In this document: positions 42,677-50,700 of the stretch, one piece after another | Numbering within the stretch: the stretch's first letter is position 1 | Layout: every line of letters begins with the position of its first letter | Origin: Methylococcus geothermalis | GTDB taxonomy: Bacteria > Pseudomonadota > Gammaproteobacteria > Methylococcales > Methylococcaceae | Direction: 5' to 3' | Assembly (NCBI RefSeq): GCF_012769535.1 | Contig: NZ_CP046565.1 | Span: forward strand, 2,122,501-2,186,500 | DNA length: 64,000 nucleotides | Program-made: the position numbers and the translations under genes | Notes under the pieces: model-generated | What the model was told of the DNA's origin: nothing | What the model saw: only the letters and a program-made list of their open reading frames with translations | Databases searched by the model: none

Positions 42677-44389
42677 TCAATGTCCAGTCAGCCGCGCATA
42701 AGCCGGGGTCCACATCCGTTCGTCCACCAAACGTTCCAGATCGGCATCGCTGGAGCGCGCTGAGACGCCGGCGGCGATGGCCTCCTTTGCGACAGCCAGC
42801 GCGATGCAGCGCGATACGCTGCGGATGGCGGTCAGGGGCGGGAGCAGGGGGCCGTCCGGGTCGGTTGCCGCGGGGGAGGCGTCGGCCAGAGCTTGGGCTG
42901 CGGCCATGAACATGCCGGGGGTGACCCGGCGAGCGCCGACGGCCAGGATGCCTAGCCCCAGCCCCGGAAAAACATAGCTGTTGTTGCACTGTGGAATCGA
43001 GATCGTGCGCCCCTCCCAGGCAACGTCGGCGAACGGGCTGCCGGTGGCGACCAGGGCACGGCCTTCGGTCCAGGCCAGGATCTGGGCGGGCAGGGCTTCG
43101 CAGCGGGAAGTCGGGTTCGACAGCGGCAGGACGATAGGGTGCGGCACCCGGCCGGCCATCGTCTTGACGATGGATTCGGTGAAAGCCCCCGTTACTCCGG
43201 AGACGCCGATCAGCACGGTGGGGTGTGCGTTGTTTACTACCTCGGCCAGGCCGATGGTCCCCGCTTGATCCAACCGCCAGCCGGCCAGCCGTTCAGCTGG
43301 CTGCACGAAGGCTTGCTGGAACGGCAGCAGCCCGGAAAGTCCCTCGCGCAGCAGGCCGGCCCGGTCGATCAGATAGAAGCGCGAGCGCGCTTCGGTCTCG
43401 GACAAGCCGTCCCGGACCATTGCCGCGCACAGTTGCTCGCTGATGCCGCAGCCGGCAGAGCCCGCGCCGAACACGGCGACGACCTGGTCCCGCAGCCGAA
43501 CTCCCGTGGCCTTGATCGCGGCCAGTACCGTGCCGGTGGCGACCGCCGCCGTGCCCTGGATGTCGTCGTTGAAGGTGCAGAGCCGGTCGCGGTAGCGCTC
43601 CAGCAGCGGGCCAGCATTGGCCTGGGCGAAGTCTTCCCATTGCAGCAGCACGTTCGGATAGCGCCGCATCACCGCCTGCACGAAGCGCTCGACGAAGGCG
43701 TCGTATTCGGCGCCGCGCACCCGCGGGTGGCGCCAGCCCATGTACAGCGGGTCGTTCAGCAGGGCGGGATTGTCCGTGCCGACGTCCAGCAGCACCGGCA
43801 AGGTGCGGGCCGGGTGAATCCCGCCGCAGAGGGTATACAGCGCCAGCTTGCCGATCGGGATGCCCATGCCACCGGCGCCCTGGTCGCCCAGGCCGAGGAT
43901 GCGCTCGCCGTCCGTCACCACGATCACGTCAACGTCCCGCTGCAGGGCATTGGCCAGCAGTGCGTCGATGTCGCCGCGCTGCGGATAGGCGACGAACAGG
44001 CCGCGCGGATGCCGGTAGATGTGGCTGAACCGCTGGCAGGCTTCGCCCACGGTCGGCGTGTAGACGACGGGCATCATCTCGCCGATGTAGTCCTGCATCA
44101 GCCGGTAGAACAGCACTTCATTCTCGTCCTGCAGGGCACGCAGGTAGATGTGGCGTTCCAGGTCGGTGGCCTTGCCCTTGAATGCCTCGTAGGCCCGTTC
44201 GAGCTGGGCATCGAGGTCGTCGACATGCGGCGGCAACAACCCGAGCAGGCCCAGTTCGCGGCGCTCTTCCTCCGGAAAGGCCGTGCCCTTGTTGAACAGC
44301 GGATGGTTCAGCAGCAAAGCGCCCTTGAGCGGCACCGACCAGGTTTCCTTGCCGGTTTGTGGATCGCGGGCGATTTTGAAGTCGATCAT
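42677..44389 (-). CDS. maeA: NAD-type malic enzyme
   Basis: A 570-residue enzyme that oxidatively decarboxylates malate to pyruvate. Motifs: MMPVVYTPTVGEAC for substrate binding, DGERILGLGDQGAGGMGIPI (motif III), the metal site WEDFAQANA followed by CTFNDDIQGTAAV, and the nucleotide motif VFGAGSAG. The length is that of the large NAD-malic enzyme class (SfcA/MaeA). In this operon it can supply pyruvate directly to acetolactate synthase, 22 bases downstream. NAD rather than NADP use is inferred from the class, not proven. Confidence 0.94.
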   Translation of the reverse strand: MIDFKIARDPQTGKETWSVPLKGALLLNHPLFNKGTAFPEEERRELGLLGLLPPHVDDLDAQLERAYEAFKGKATDLERHIYLRALQDENEVLFYRLMQDYIGEMMPVVYTPTVGEACQRFSHIYRHPRGLFVAYPQRGDIDALLANALQRDVDVIVVTDGERILGLGDQGAGGMGIPIGKLALYTLCGGIHPARTLPVLLDVGTDNPALLNDPLYMGWRHPRVRGAEYDAFVERFVQAVMRRYPNVLLQWEDFAQANAGPLLERYRDRLCTFNDDIQGTAAVATGTVLAAIKATGVRLRDQVVAVFGAGSAGCGISEQLCAAMVRDGLSETEARSRFYLIDRAGLLREGLSGLLPFQQAFVQPAERLAGWRLDQAGTIGLAEVVNNAHPTVLIGVSGVTGAFTESIVKTMAGRVPHPIVLPLSNPTSRCEALPAQILAWTEGRALVATGSPFADVAWEGRTISIPQCNNSYVFPGLGLGILAVGARRVTPGMFMAAAQALADASPAATDPDGPLLPPLTAIRSVSRCIALAVAKEAIAAGVSARSSDADLERLVDERMWTPAYARLTGH

Positions 44390-44402
44390 GAGATTTGAGT
44401 CC

Positions 44403-44843
44403 TCAGCGCGGCCCGACCCGCAGGGTCGCGATGCCGATATAGATTTCCACCAGGAAAACGAGCAAGGCCAGCATCAGCGTGGCCATGGCCGCGATGAACA
44501 GCAGCGCGATCGCCGTGCCCAACTGGGCGTCGGAAATGCCGCCCACGAAGAGAATGCCGACCACCGTACAGATCAGGAGGGCGCTGATCGTGCAGAGGGT
44601 GAGGGCTGCGCCGATCATCCGGGCGCGCCGCCACAAAATTCTGAGTTCCACATGGGCGAACTGGCGCATCTTCTGGTCGAGCCTTTCGAGGTTGTCTTCC
44701 AGGTAGCGCGCCCGGTCGATGCAGCGGGAGAGGCGGACCGTCATCACCGACAGCACGGCGCCGATGCTGGTCAGCAGGAATACCGGCGCAACGGCGAGCT
44801 GGATGACGTGGGCGACGTCCTCGATGTTGATCAGGAATTGCAT
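44403..44843 (-). CDS. DUF2721 family membrane protein
   Basis: A 146-residue protein with three hydrophobic segments (about 12-32, 70-95 and 100-135). The DUF2721 pattern is seen: VIQLAVAPVFLLTSIGAVLS near the N terminus, the RLSRCIDRARYLE loop and RRARMIGAALTLCTISALLI. It is an inner-membrane protein of unknown function. It sits between dgcA-like (22 bases) and malic enzyme (13 bases) genes in the operon, so it is likely cotranscribed. Confidence 0.85.
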   Translation of the reverse strand: MQFLINIEDVAHVIQLAVAPVFLLTSIGAVLSVMTVRLSRCIDRARYLEDNLERLDQKMRQFAHVELRILWRRARMIGAALTLCTISALLICTVVGILFVGGISDAQLGTAIALLFIAAMATLMLALLVFLVEIYIGIATLRVGPR

Positions 44844-44865
44844 CGATGGTCTCCCGGCAGGCGGC

Positions 44866-45936
44866 TCAATCCAGGCGTTTCAGCCCGAGCCCAGGCTTGC
44901 CGGTCACACTCAGCCGGCCGTCCTCGAGGACGAAGCCGCCTTCGGCGATGTCGCGGGCCAAGTCGAAGCTGCCGTCCAGGTCGAGGTAGCGGGTGGCCGG
45001 GCAGGCGAGGGCGGCGTGCAGGGCGGCGGCGATGCTGATGCGGCTCTCGTCCATGCAGCCCCACATCAGCGCGATGCCCGCCGTTTCGGCGATCGCGGCG
45101 ATCCGCAGTGCCGGGGCCAGCCCTCCGCATTTCATCAGTTTGATGTTGAAGATGCCGCAAGCGGCGGGCGGCGCGGCCAGGGCGAAGGCGTCGGCGGGGC
45201 CGAGCAGGGATTCGTCGGCGGCGACCCGCCGTCGCACCGCTTCCGGCAGCGCCCGGAACCAGTCGGTCCTCTCCGCCGGGAAGGGCTGTTCGACGAACTC
45301 GATGCCGAGTTCCCGGCCGGCCCGGTCGAGCCGGAGCAGGCCGTCGACGCCGTAGCTCTGGTTGGGGTCGACCCGCATGACTGCGCGTCCGGCCAGCGTT
45401 TCGTGCAGCCGATGCAGCCGCGCGAAATCCTCCGTCTCTTCACCGGAGAGCTTGACCTTGAGCACCCGGAAGCCGAGGCCGAGGTATTCGCGGGCCTCCG
45501 TCAGCGTTTCCTCGACCGGCTTGATGCCGATGGTGACCGAGGTCGGCAGGCTGTCGTGCGCGCGTCCCAGGACGTCGGCCAGGGGCAGATCCAGCGCTTG
45601 GGCGAACAGGTCGTGCAGCGCCATGTCGAGGGCGGCGCGGGCGGCCGGCGCGGCGGGCAGCCGTTCCGTCAATTCCCGGCACAGCCGCGGCAGGGTGCGG
45701 ATGTCCCGGCCGATCAGCCAGTCGAGATCGTCCACGCTCAAGGCGGCGTGGCAGGCTTCCAGGGTTTCGCCGGTGACGTGGTGTTCAGGCGAGGCTGCGC
45801 CCAAGCCGAGCAAGCCGTCCGTAGTCCTGACTTCGACGATCAGGTTGTCGACTTCGTCGATGGAACGGAAGGCGATGCGGTAGGGCCGTGTCAGCGGGAA
45901 GTGTTCGGTCCGCACCCGGATGTCGAGGATATTCAT
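44866..45936 (-). CDS. dgcA: Enolase-superfamily epimerase/racemase (dipeptide epimerase or DgcA)
   Basis: A 356-residue member of the muconate lactonizing enzyme group. The start [20 protein letters not shown] (cut at 20) is at 45936, with its ATG overlapping the stop of the DUF1611 gene (ATGA). The barrel motifs include LKVKLSGE (catalytic Lys), MRVDPNQSYG and IEFVEQPF (metal Asp and Glu), AADESL, and FNIKLMKCGG (second Lys). Annotation pipelines usually call such proteins L-Ala-D/L-Glu epimerase. The tight pairing with a DUF1611 gene fits instead the DgcN-DgcA pair, in which DgcA racemises N-acetyl-D-glutamate. The symbol is therefore tentative. Confidence 0.78.
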   Translation of the reverse strand: MNILDIRVRTEHFPLTRPYRIAFRSIDEVDNLIVEVRTTDGLLGLGAASPEHHVTGETLEACHAALSVDDLDWLIGRDIRTLPRLCRELTERLPAAPAARAALDMALHDLFAQALDLPLADVLGRAHDSLPTSVTIGIKPVEETLTEAREYLGLGFRVLKVKLSGEETEDFARLHRLHETLAGRAVMRVDPNQSYGVDGLLRLDRAGRELGIEFVEQPFPAERTDWFRALPEAVRRRVAADESLLGPADAFALAAPPAACGIFNIKLMKCGGLAPALRIAAIAETAGIALMWGCMDESRISIAAALHAALACPATRYLDLDGSFDLARDIAEGGFVLEDGRLSVTGKPGLGLKRLD

Positions 45937-47006
45937 GCGACTTGCTTCCGGTCCAGCAACGCCCGCAGCGGCGGCAGCAGCTCGGTTACACCGTCTTCCA
46001 GCGGGCAGACGACCGGGATGTCCAGGGTCCGGGCCAGTCTGCGCTGCGCTTCCCGCAATTCTTCCGGGCTCGAATCCCGTCCGTTCAGGCTGACGCCCAG
46101 CACCGGCACACCGTAGTGTTCGATCAGCCGGATTTCGTCCTCCACGGGAGGAATCCGGAAATGCGGTCCTTCGAAGCCGTCGTAACAGCGCCGGCCGGGG
46201 GCGTGCTGCAGGATGACACCCGCCGTGGCCCCCGACAGCAGCAGTTCCGCCCCGCAGGGTCCGCTCGGATTGCGCAGGGCGGATTGGCCTTCCAGGACGA
46301 TGAGGTCGGGCCGGCATTCGCGGTAACAGCTCAGGATGGCGTGCTCCAGCTCGCCGCTGACGAAGTCGTTCGGCAGGGCATCCAGGATCAGGCCATGCCG
46401 CCCGCCCTGCATCCAGCCGGTCTGGCCGGTGTAGATCATCTCGGTCTTGACGCCTACCGCGTTCAGCGCCTGGACCACCCATCGGGAGGTGGTGCGCTTG
46501 CCCAGGGCGCAGTCGGTGCCGAGCACCGCGATCCGCGGTGCGACTACGCCGTGGATCTGGCCGGTCCAGAAATGCAGTTCGGCGACGGGCTTGGGCCGGC
46601 GCAAGTCGAGGATACTGGCGCCGTGGCGGGCCGTTTCCGCCGCGATTTCCGGATCGTCTCCGGCGAGGTCATGCAGGCCGTTGACCAGCGACAGGCCGGC
46701 CCGTGCCGCTTCGAGCAGGGCGGTGCGCAGGGTTTCGGTGAAGCGACCGCCGTGTGTCGCCATGCCGACGATGGCGAATTCGGGACGTATGCGCGCGTGG
46801 GCCAGGGCGGCGTCGATCGAGGCAAGAACGGGAATGCCCCGTGGCCGTCCGTCGAGCAGGGTGCCGGCGTCTTGGCCGGCGCAGGCGGGATCGATCACGG
46901 CGACGATGTCGAAGCGGTCCGTGCTTCGGACCAGGCCGTGGGCGACTTTGCCGTGTATGTCCCGGAAGCAGCCGTGGGCCAGAATGAGGGCGGGCGACTT
47001 GTCCAA
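45933..47006 (-). CDS. dgcN: DUF1611 protein, DgcN-like D-glutamate N-acetyltransferase
   Basis: A 357-residue protein if it starts at TTG 47006, which has GGAGG nine bases upstream; an ATG at 47090 would add 28 residues of poor quality. Motifs of DUF1611: [24 protein letters not shown], a P-loop-like [20 protein letters not shown] (cut) and [17 protein letters not shown]. The stop overlaps the start of the epimerase gene. DUF1611 proteins paired with an enolase-superfamily gene have been described as DgcN, acetylating D-glutamate for the DgcA racemase. It is the first gene of the operon that runs to budA. Function by family knowledge and context. Confidence 0.75.
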   Translation of the reverse strand: MDKSPALILAHGCFRDIHGKVAHGLVRSTDRFDIVAVIDPACAGQDAGTLLDGRPRGIPVLASIDAALAHARIRPEFAIVGMATHGGRFTETLRTALLEAARAGLSLVNGLHDLAGDDPEIAAETARHGASILDLRRPKPVAELHFWTGQIHGVVAPRIAVLGTDCALGKRTTSRWVVQALNAVGVKTEMIYTGQTGWMQGGRHGLILDALPNDFVSGELEHAILSCYRECRPDLIVLEGQSALRNPSGPCGAELLLSGATAGVILQHAPGRRCYDGFEGPHFRIPPVEDEIRLIEHYGVPVLGVSLNGRDSSPEELREAQRRLARTLDIPVVCPLEDGVTELLPPLRALLDRKQVA

Positions 47007-47097
47007 GCTTGTAGTCCTCCATGCGAAGCGCGGCGAGTGGTGCCCATCATATACCGGGATTCGGGAACAATCGGTGAAATGGGTTTCCATGCCCGTT

Positions 47098-47224
47098 TGT
47101 CACAAACCGTACAAATGCCTCTGGCCGTTGAGTCAGGTGTTGTGCCCACGCCAAGGGTGGCCAGGGCGCCACCGTGAATTCATTGGGTTTGTCGTGCCGC
47201 CAGCGGATGGCATATCGGTTGCTT
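47098..47224 (+). promoter_or_regulatory. NifA-type activator site and sigma-54 (-24/-12) promoter
   Basis: TGT-N10-ACA, the NifA upstream activator sequence, lies at 47098-47113. About 95 bases downstream is TGGCAT-N5-TTGCT at 47208-47223: GG 47209-47210 and GC 47221-47222 are separated by exactly ten bases, as sigma-54 holoenzyme needs. The predicted transcription start near 47234 is about 40 bases before the 55-residue ORF, which has a strong ribosome site. The spacing between the activator site and the -24/-12 element is in the usual range. The site faces the cysE-clpX2-draT genes and lies in the divergent gap to dgcN. Confidence 0.78.
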
Positions 47225-47275
47225 GGGTAGTATCCGAGAGTTGTTTCCATGCATCCCCATGCGAGGAGGTGTTCC

Positions 47276-47443
47276 ATGATCGGCTACGAATTCATCGACC
47301 AGGACTATCGCGAAACGGTCGTTCCCAGCACACCTGCAAACGAGCAGGAGACGGCAGCGACCGAGCAGGACGAATATCCCTTCTACATCATCCCGGCGCC
47401 GCCCGTGCCGGGACGGACTTCGTGGAGCGTGGTTCCGTGGTAG
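47276..47443 (+). CDS. Unknown 55-residue acidic peptide, first gene of the NifA/sigma-54 unit
   Basis: The ATG at 47276 is preceded by GAGGAGGT five bases upstream, one of the best ribosome sites in the window, which decides the start over a weaker ATG at 47249. The N-terminal part is acidic ([34 protein letters not shown]) and the C-terminal part is Pro- and Trp-containing ([16 protein letters not shown]). No signal peptide or membrane helix is seen. It is followed after 14 bases by the serine acetyltransferase gene. I do not recognise the family. A role in nitrogenase maturation or regulation is suggested only by the promoter and the neighbours. Confidence 0.7.
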   Translation: MIGYEFIDQDYRETVVPSTPANEQETAATEQDEYPFYIIPAPPVPGRTSWSVVPW

Positions 47444-47457
47444 GAAACGAGGCCGCC

Positions 47458-48183
47458 ATGCCGTCCCTCGCGGAGCTTTTGCGCGAGGATGTCGGCTGCG
47501 TGTTCGAGCGCGACCCGGCGGCGCGGAGCCGGCTGGAAGTCATGCTGACCTATCCCGGCGTCCACGCGGTACTGCTGCACCGGATCGCTCATCGGCTGTG
47601 GCGCGCGGGACACCGCCTGAGCGCCCGGCTGATGGCGGCATTCGCCCGCTGGCTGACCAACGTCGACATCCATCCCGGCGCCACCATCGGCCGGCGCTTT
47701 TTCATCGACCACGGCGCCGGCGTGGTGATCGGCGAGACCGCCGAGATCGGCGACGACGTGACGCTTTATCACGGCGTCACCCTCGGCGGCACCTCGTGGA
47801 ACAAGGTGAAACGCCATCCCACCCTGGGCAGTGGCGTGCTGGTCGGCGCCGGCGCCAAGATTCTGGGGCCCATCACGCTCGGCGACCAGGTCCGCGTCGG
47901 CGCGAATTCGGTGGTGATCAAGGACGTGCCGGCTTACTGCACGGTGGTCGGCATCCCCGGCAAGATCGTCCAGCCCAAGAGTTCGCGCCGGATCGATCCC
48001 CACGGCATCGACCTGGACCACCATTTGATCCCCGATCCGGTCGGCAAGGCGGTGCAATGCCTGCTGGACCGGATCGAAATCCTGGAAGACGAGCTGGTGA
48101 AGCGCCACATCGATTCGAACCACGCGTGCAGGCAGTGCGAAGGGGAACCGGTGTGCAGGGAACCCGCGGACATGGAATCTTGA
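47458..48183 (+). CDS. cysE: Serine O-acetyltransferase (NifP/CysE type)
   Basis: A 241-residue enzyme that makes O-acetylserine from serine and acetyl-CoA, the precursor of cysteine. Hexapeptide repeats form the left-handed helix ([20 protein letters not shown] (cut at 20), [20 protein letters not shown] (cut), [17 protein letters not shown]). The catalytic His lie in DHGAG and YHGVTLGG. The short N-terminal domain is the EpsC/NifP type. In Azotobacter a cysE copy (nifP) and a clpX copy sit in the nif cluster to supply cysteine for Fe-S clusters; the same pair is found here under a NifA/sigma-54 promoter. The C-terminal tail has a CxxC pair ([12 protein letters not shown]). Confidence 0.93.
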   Translation: MPSLAELLREDVGCVFERDPAARSRLEVMLTYPGVHAVLLHRIAHRLWRAGHRLSARLMAAFARWLTNVDIHPGATIGRRFFIDHGAGVVIGETAEIGDDVTLYHGVTLGGTSWNKVKRHPTLGSGVLVGAGAKILGPITLGDQVRVGANSVVIKDVPAYCTVVGIPGKIVQPKSSRRIDPHGIDLDHHLIPDPVGKAVQCLLDRIEILEDELVKRHIDSNHACRQCEGEPVCREPADMES

Positions 48184-48208
48184 ATCATCGAGCTTTGAGG
48201 AGGACGGC

Positions 48209-49513
48209 ATGAGCAGCGATACGCCGGCAAACACCCAGCACTGCTCCTTTTGTGGTATCGAACAAAGCAGAGACACGCCGCTCATCGCCGGCATCGAGGG
48301 CCAGATCTGCGAGGCCTGCGTGCGCCTGGCCGAGCAGGTGGTGACGAACTGGGGCCGCAAGCGGTCGATGGCGGAGCTGCACGGCAACGTTCCCAAGCCG
48401 TGGGACATCAAGCGCCACCTCGACCAGTACGTGATCGGTCAGGAGCTGTCCAAGGAAATCCTTTCCGTCGCCGTCTACAACCACTACAAGCGCCTCCGCC
48501 ACGAGAGCCGCGAGATCCTGGGGCTGGCCGCGGACGACACGGACGTTCAGGTCGGCAAATCGAACATCCTGATGATCGGACCCACCGGCACCGGCAAGAC
48601 CCTCCTGGCCAGCACCCTGGCGCGCATCGTCGGCGTGCCGTTCGTGGTGGCGGATGCGACCACCCTGACTCAGGCCGGCTATGTCGGCGACGACGTCGAG
48701 AACATCCTGGTGCGCCTGCTGGAAGCCGCCGACGGCAGCGTCGAACGGGCGGAATGGGGCATCGTGTACATCGATGAAGTTGACAAGCTGGCGAAGAGCC
48801 CGGAAATGGCGATCAACACCCGCGACATTTCCGGCGAAGGCGTGCAGCAGGCCCTCTTGCGCTTCGTCGAAGGCAGCCAGGTGAAGGTGGCGGCCCGAGG
48901 CCGGCGGCGCGAAGGCAGCGGCGGCGACGAGGTCACAATCGATACCCGCAACATCCTGTTCATCGCGGGGGGTGCGTTTCCGGGCTTGGAAAAGCACGTG
49001 GAGAAACGCATCGGCCCGCCGCGCGGCGAGATCGGTTTCCACGCGCCCATGCAGGACTCGAAAAAGCCGCCCTTGGAGGAATTGCTGGCGGAAATCCAGC
49101 CCGAAGACCTGCGGCGGTTCGGGTTGATCCCGGAGTTCATCGGCCGCTTCCCCGTGATCGCTCCCTTGGAGCCGCTGGACGAGGCCGCTTTGGTCCGCAT
49201 TCTCACAGAGCCCCGAGATGCTCTGGTGCGGCAATACCAGAAATTGTTCGCCTACGAGGGCGTCGAACTGGTCTTCACCGAGGCAGCGATCCGCCGCATC
49301 GCCGCGCGCACCATCGAGCGGGACACCGGCGCGCGCGGCTTGCGCAGCATCATCGAGCACATCCTCCGCCGACCGATGTTCGAGATTCCCTCGCAGTCGG
49401 ACGTCCGCCAGTGCGTCGTCGATGCGGACACGGTGGAACGCAACGCCCCAGTGAAGCTGATCCGCGACGAGGAGGCTTCGTCGGATTCCTGCGCCGCCGC
49501 AGGGTGCGTCTGA
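48209..49513 (+). CDS. clpX2: Divergent ClpX paralogue (nif-associated ClpX2)
   Basis: A 434-residue AAA+ unfoldase. The C4 zinc-binding domain has C12, C15, C34 and C37. Walker A GPTGTGKT is at 124-131 and the pore loop GYVG is intact. Walker B is in GIVYIDEVDKLA. ISGEGVQQALL, IPEFIGRFPVIAPL and GARGLRSIIEHIL are typical ClpX. The IGF tripeptide that docks ClpP is present (GEIGFHAPM). The RKH pore loop is not conserved (GRRREGSGG in its place). It lies 25 bases after cysE. No clpP is adjacent. The pairing with a NifP-like gene and the sigma-54 promoter match the nif-cluster ClpX of Azotobacter, proposed to act in FeMo-cofactor biosynthesis protein turnover. Confidence 0.93.
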   Translation: MSSDTPANTQHCSFCGIEQSRDTPLIAGIEGQICEACVRLAEQVVTNWGRKRSMAELHGNVPKPWDIKRHLDQYVIGQELSKEILSVAVYNHYKRLRHESREILGLAADDTDVQVGKSNILMIGPTGTGKTLLASTLARIVGVPFVVADATTLTQAGYVGDDVENILVRLLEAADGSVERAEWGIVYIDEVDKLAKSPEMAINTRDISGEGVQQALLRFVEGSQVKVAARGRRREGSGGDEVTIDTRNILFIAGGAFPGLEKHVEKRIGPPRGEIGFHAPMQDSKKPPLEELLAEIQPEDLRRFGLIPEFIGRFPVIAPLEPLDEAALVRILTEPRDALVRQYQKLFAYEGVELVFTEAAIRRIAARTIERDTGARGLRSIIEHILRRPMFEIPSQSDVRQCVVDADTVERNAPVKLIRDEEASSDSCAAAGCV

Positions 49514-49560
49514 GGCGAAAGCCGCGGGAAGGCCTGTGGATTCTCACTCGCAGGTAAAGA

Positions 49561-49980
49561 GGGGCGACCCGCTTCCACAATAACTGCATTTACCTGCAGC
49601 TCGACTTGCTGTTTGAGTTCTGCCAATGGGCGATCGGCCGTTTCAAGCTACCGGCACGTCGCCATATCCGGCTCTACCGCGGCGTAGACAGCGTCGGCGA
49701 ATTCTGCACCCTCGGCGCCGGCATGGGCCGGGACATCCTGGTGCGCCTCAACAACATCGTCTCATTCGCCGGCGACCGCACCCAGGCGGGACAGTTAGGC
49801 GCCTATATCCTCGAAACCGAAGTGCCGGTCGTCAAACTGATATTCTTCAATGATCTGCTGCCGCGCCATCCCTTGCGAGGAGAAGCGGAGTATCTGGTGA
49901 TTGGCGAGACTTACCGGGTAAGGCTTACGGTATGTATAAGGAGCGGTGGCCGGTGCATTCGCACACAAGCTGGCCTATGA
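49561..49980 (+). pseudogene. draT: draT, dinitrogenase reductase ADP-ribosyltransferase, 5'-truncated
   Basis: The frame is open from a TAA at 49555 to TGA 49978-49980 and matches the C-terminal half of DraT: YLQLDLLFEFCQW, IRLYRGVDS, VRLNNIVSFAGDRTQAGQLG (cut), AYILETEVPVVKLIFFNDLL (cut) and RGEAEYLVIGETY. The R-S-E elements of this ADP-ribosyltransferase class are all kept (Arg in LYRG, Ser in NNIVSF, ExE in EAE). The N-terminal half, about 130 residues, is missing; 47 bases upstream clpX2 ends. A TTG at 49606 could start a short product, but no ribosome site is clear. No draG is in the window. Confidence 0.75.
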
Positions 49981-50019
49981 TACTCATGGAGCCTCGTCAA
50001 AGCCGGGAGCGGCCGTTCC

Positions 50020-50538
50020 ATGAATAAAACCTTCCTATCAGGGGTACTGGCTGTTTCCGCCATTCTTCCCGGCGCCGAGGTCCACGCCGCGAAAGCGGCG
50101 GCGCCCCCAACCGCTCCGGCTGCTCGGCCTGCCGAGCAGGACGAACTGGCGCTGTTCCGAGCCAGCATCCGCATGGAGAAACGCCAATTCGTCGCCGATG
50201 CGATGGATCTGGATGAGGCGCAGGGCAAGCAATTCTGGTCGATCTACCATCAGTACGAAGCCGACCTGATGAAGCTGAACGAGACCCGTTACACGTTGAT
50301 CAGCGACTACGCGGCGAATTTCGATACCATCAGTGAAGCCAAGGCCGATGCGCTGGTCAGGGCGGCCCTGGCGTTCCGTAAATCGCGCACCGCGTTGCTG
50401 GAAAAATATTACGGCAAATTGGCGAAAGCCCTTTCGAAAAGGATCGGCGCGCGCTTTCTGCAGATCGAAAACGTGCTGCAAGGGGCGGAGGACGTGGAAA
50501 TCGGCGCGTCATTGCCTTTGATGCCGAAGTCTCAATAG
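50020..50538 (+). CDS. Secreted helical protein, unknown function
   Basis: A 172-residue protein. The signal peptide spans about residues 1-23 (ending VHAAK), followed by a Pro/Ala linker (KAAAPPTAPAARPAEQ). The mature part is all-helical (FRASIRMEKRQFVADAMDLD (cut), KQFWSIYHQYEADLMKLNET (cut), LEKYYGKLAKALSKRIGARF). This pattern recalls small periplasmic helical-hairpin proteins such as the Spy/LTXXQ group, but the LTXXQ motif is not evident. It stands alone between the draT remnant and the transglycosylase gene. Confidence 0.72.
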   Translation: MNKTFLSGVLAVSAILPGAEVHAAKAAAPPTAPAARPAEQDELALFRASIRMEKRQFVADAMDLDEAQGKQFWSIYHQYEADLMKLNETRYTLISDYAANFDTISEAKADALVRAALAFRKSRTALLEKYYGKLAKALSKRIGARFLQIENVLQGAEDVEIGASLPLMPKSQ

Positions 50539-50700
50539 GGAATAACGAGCCGCCGGGAGGAGATCGCCACGGTAGTTGTAGCCCCAGGGTAACGGACTAC
50601 AATAGAGGCATTCATTCAGGCCGACGGCTTCGGACGATACCGCCTACGGTACGTGACCGAAGGGGAGGGCGTCGGCTCATGCCTAAGGGGGGACACACTC

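Noticed and set aside
45937-46482. Extension of the epimerase frame upstream to 46482
   Set aside because: It overlaps the DUF1611 gene and is Arg/Pro-rich shadow sequence. The ATGA overlap at 45936 gives the true start.
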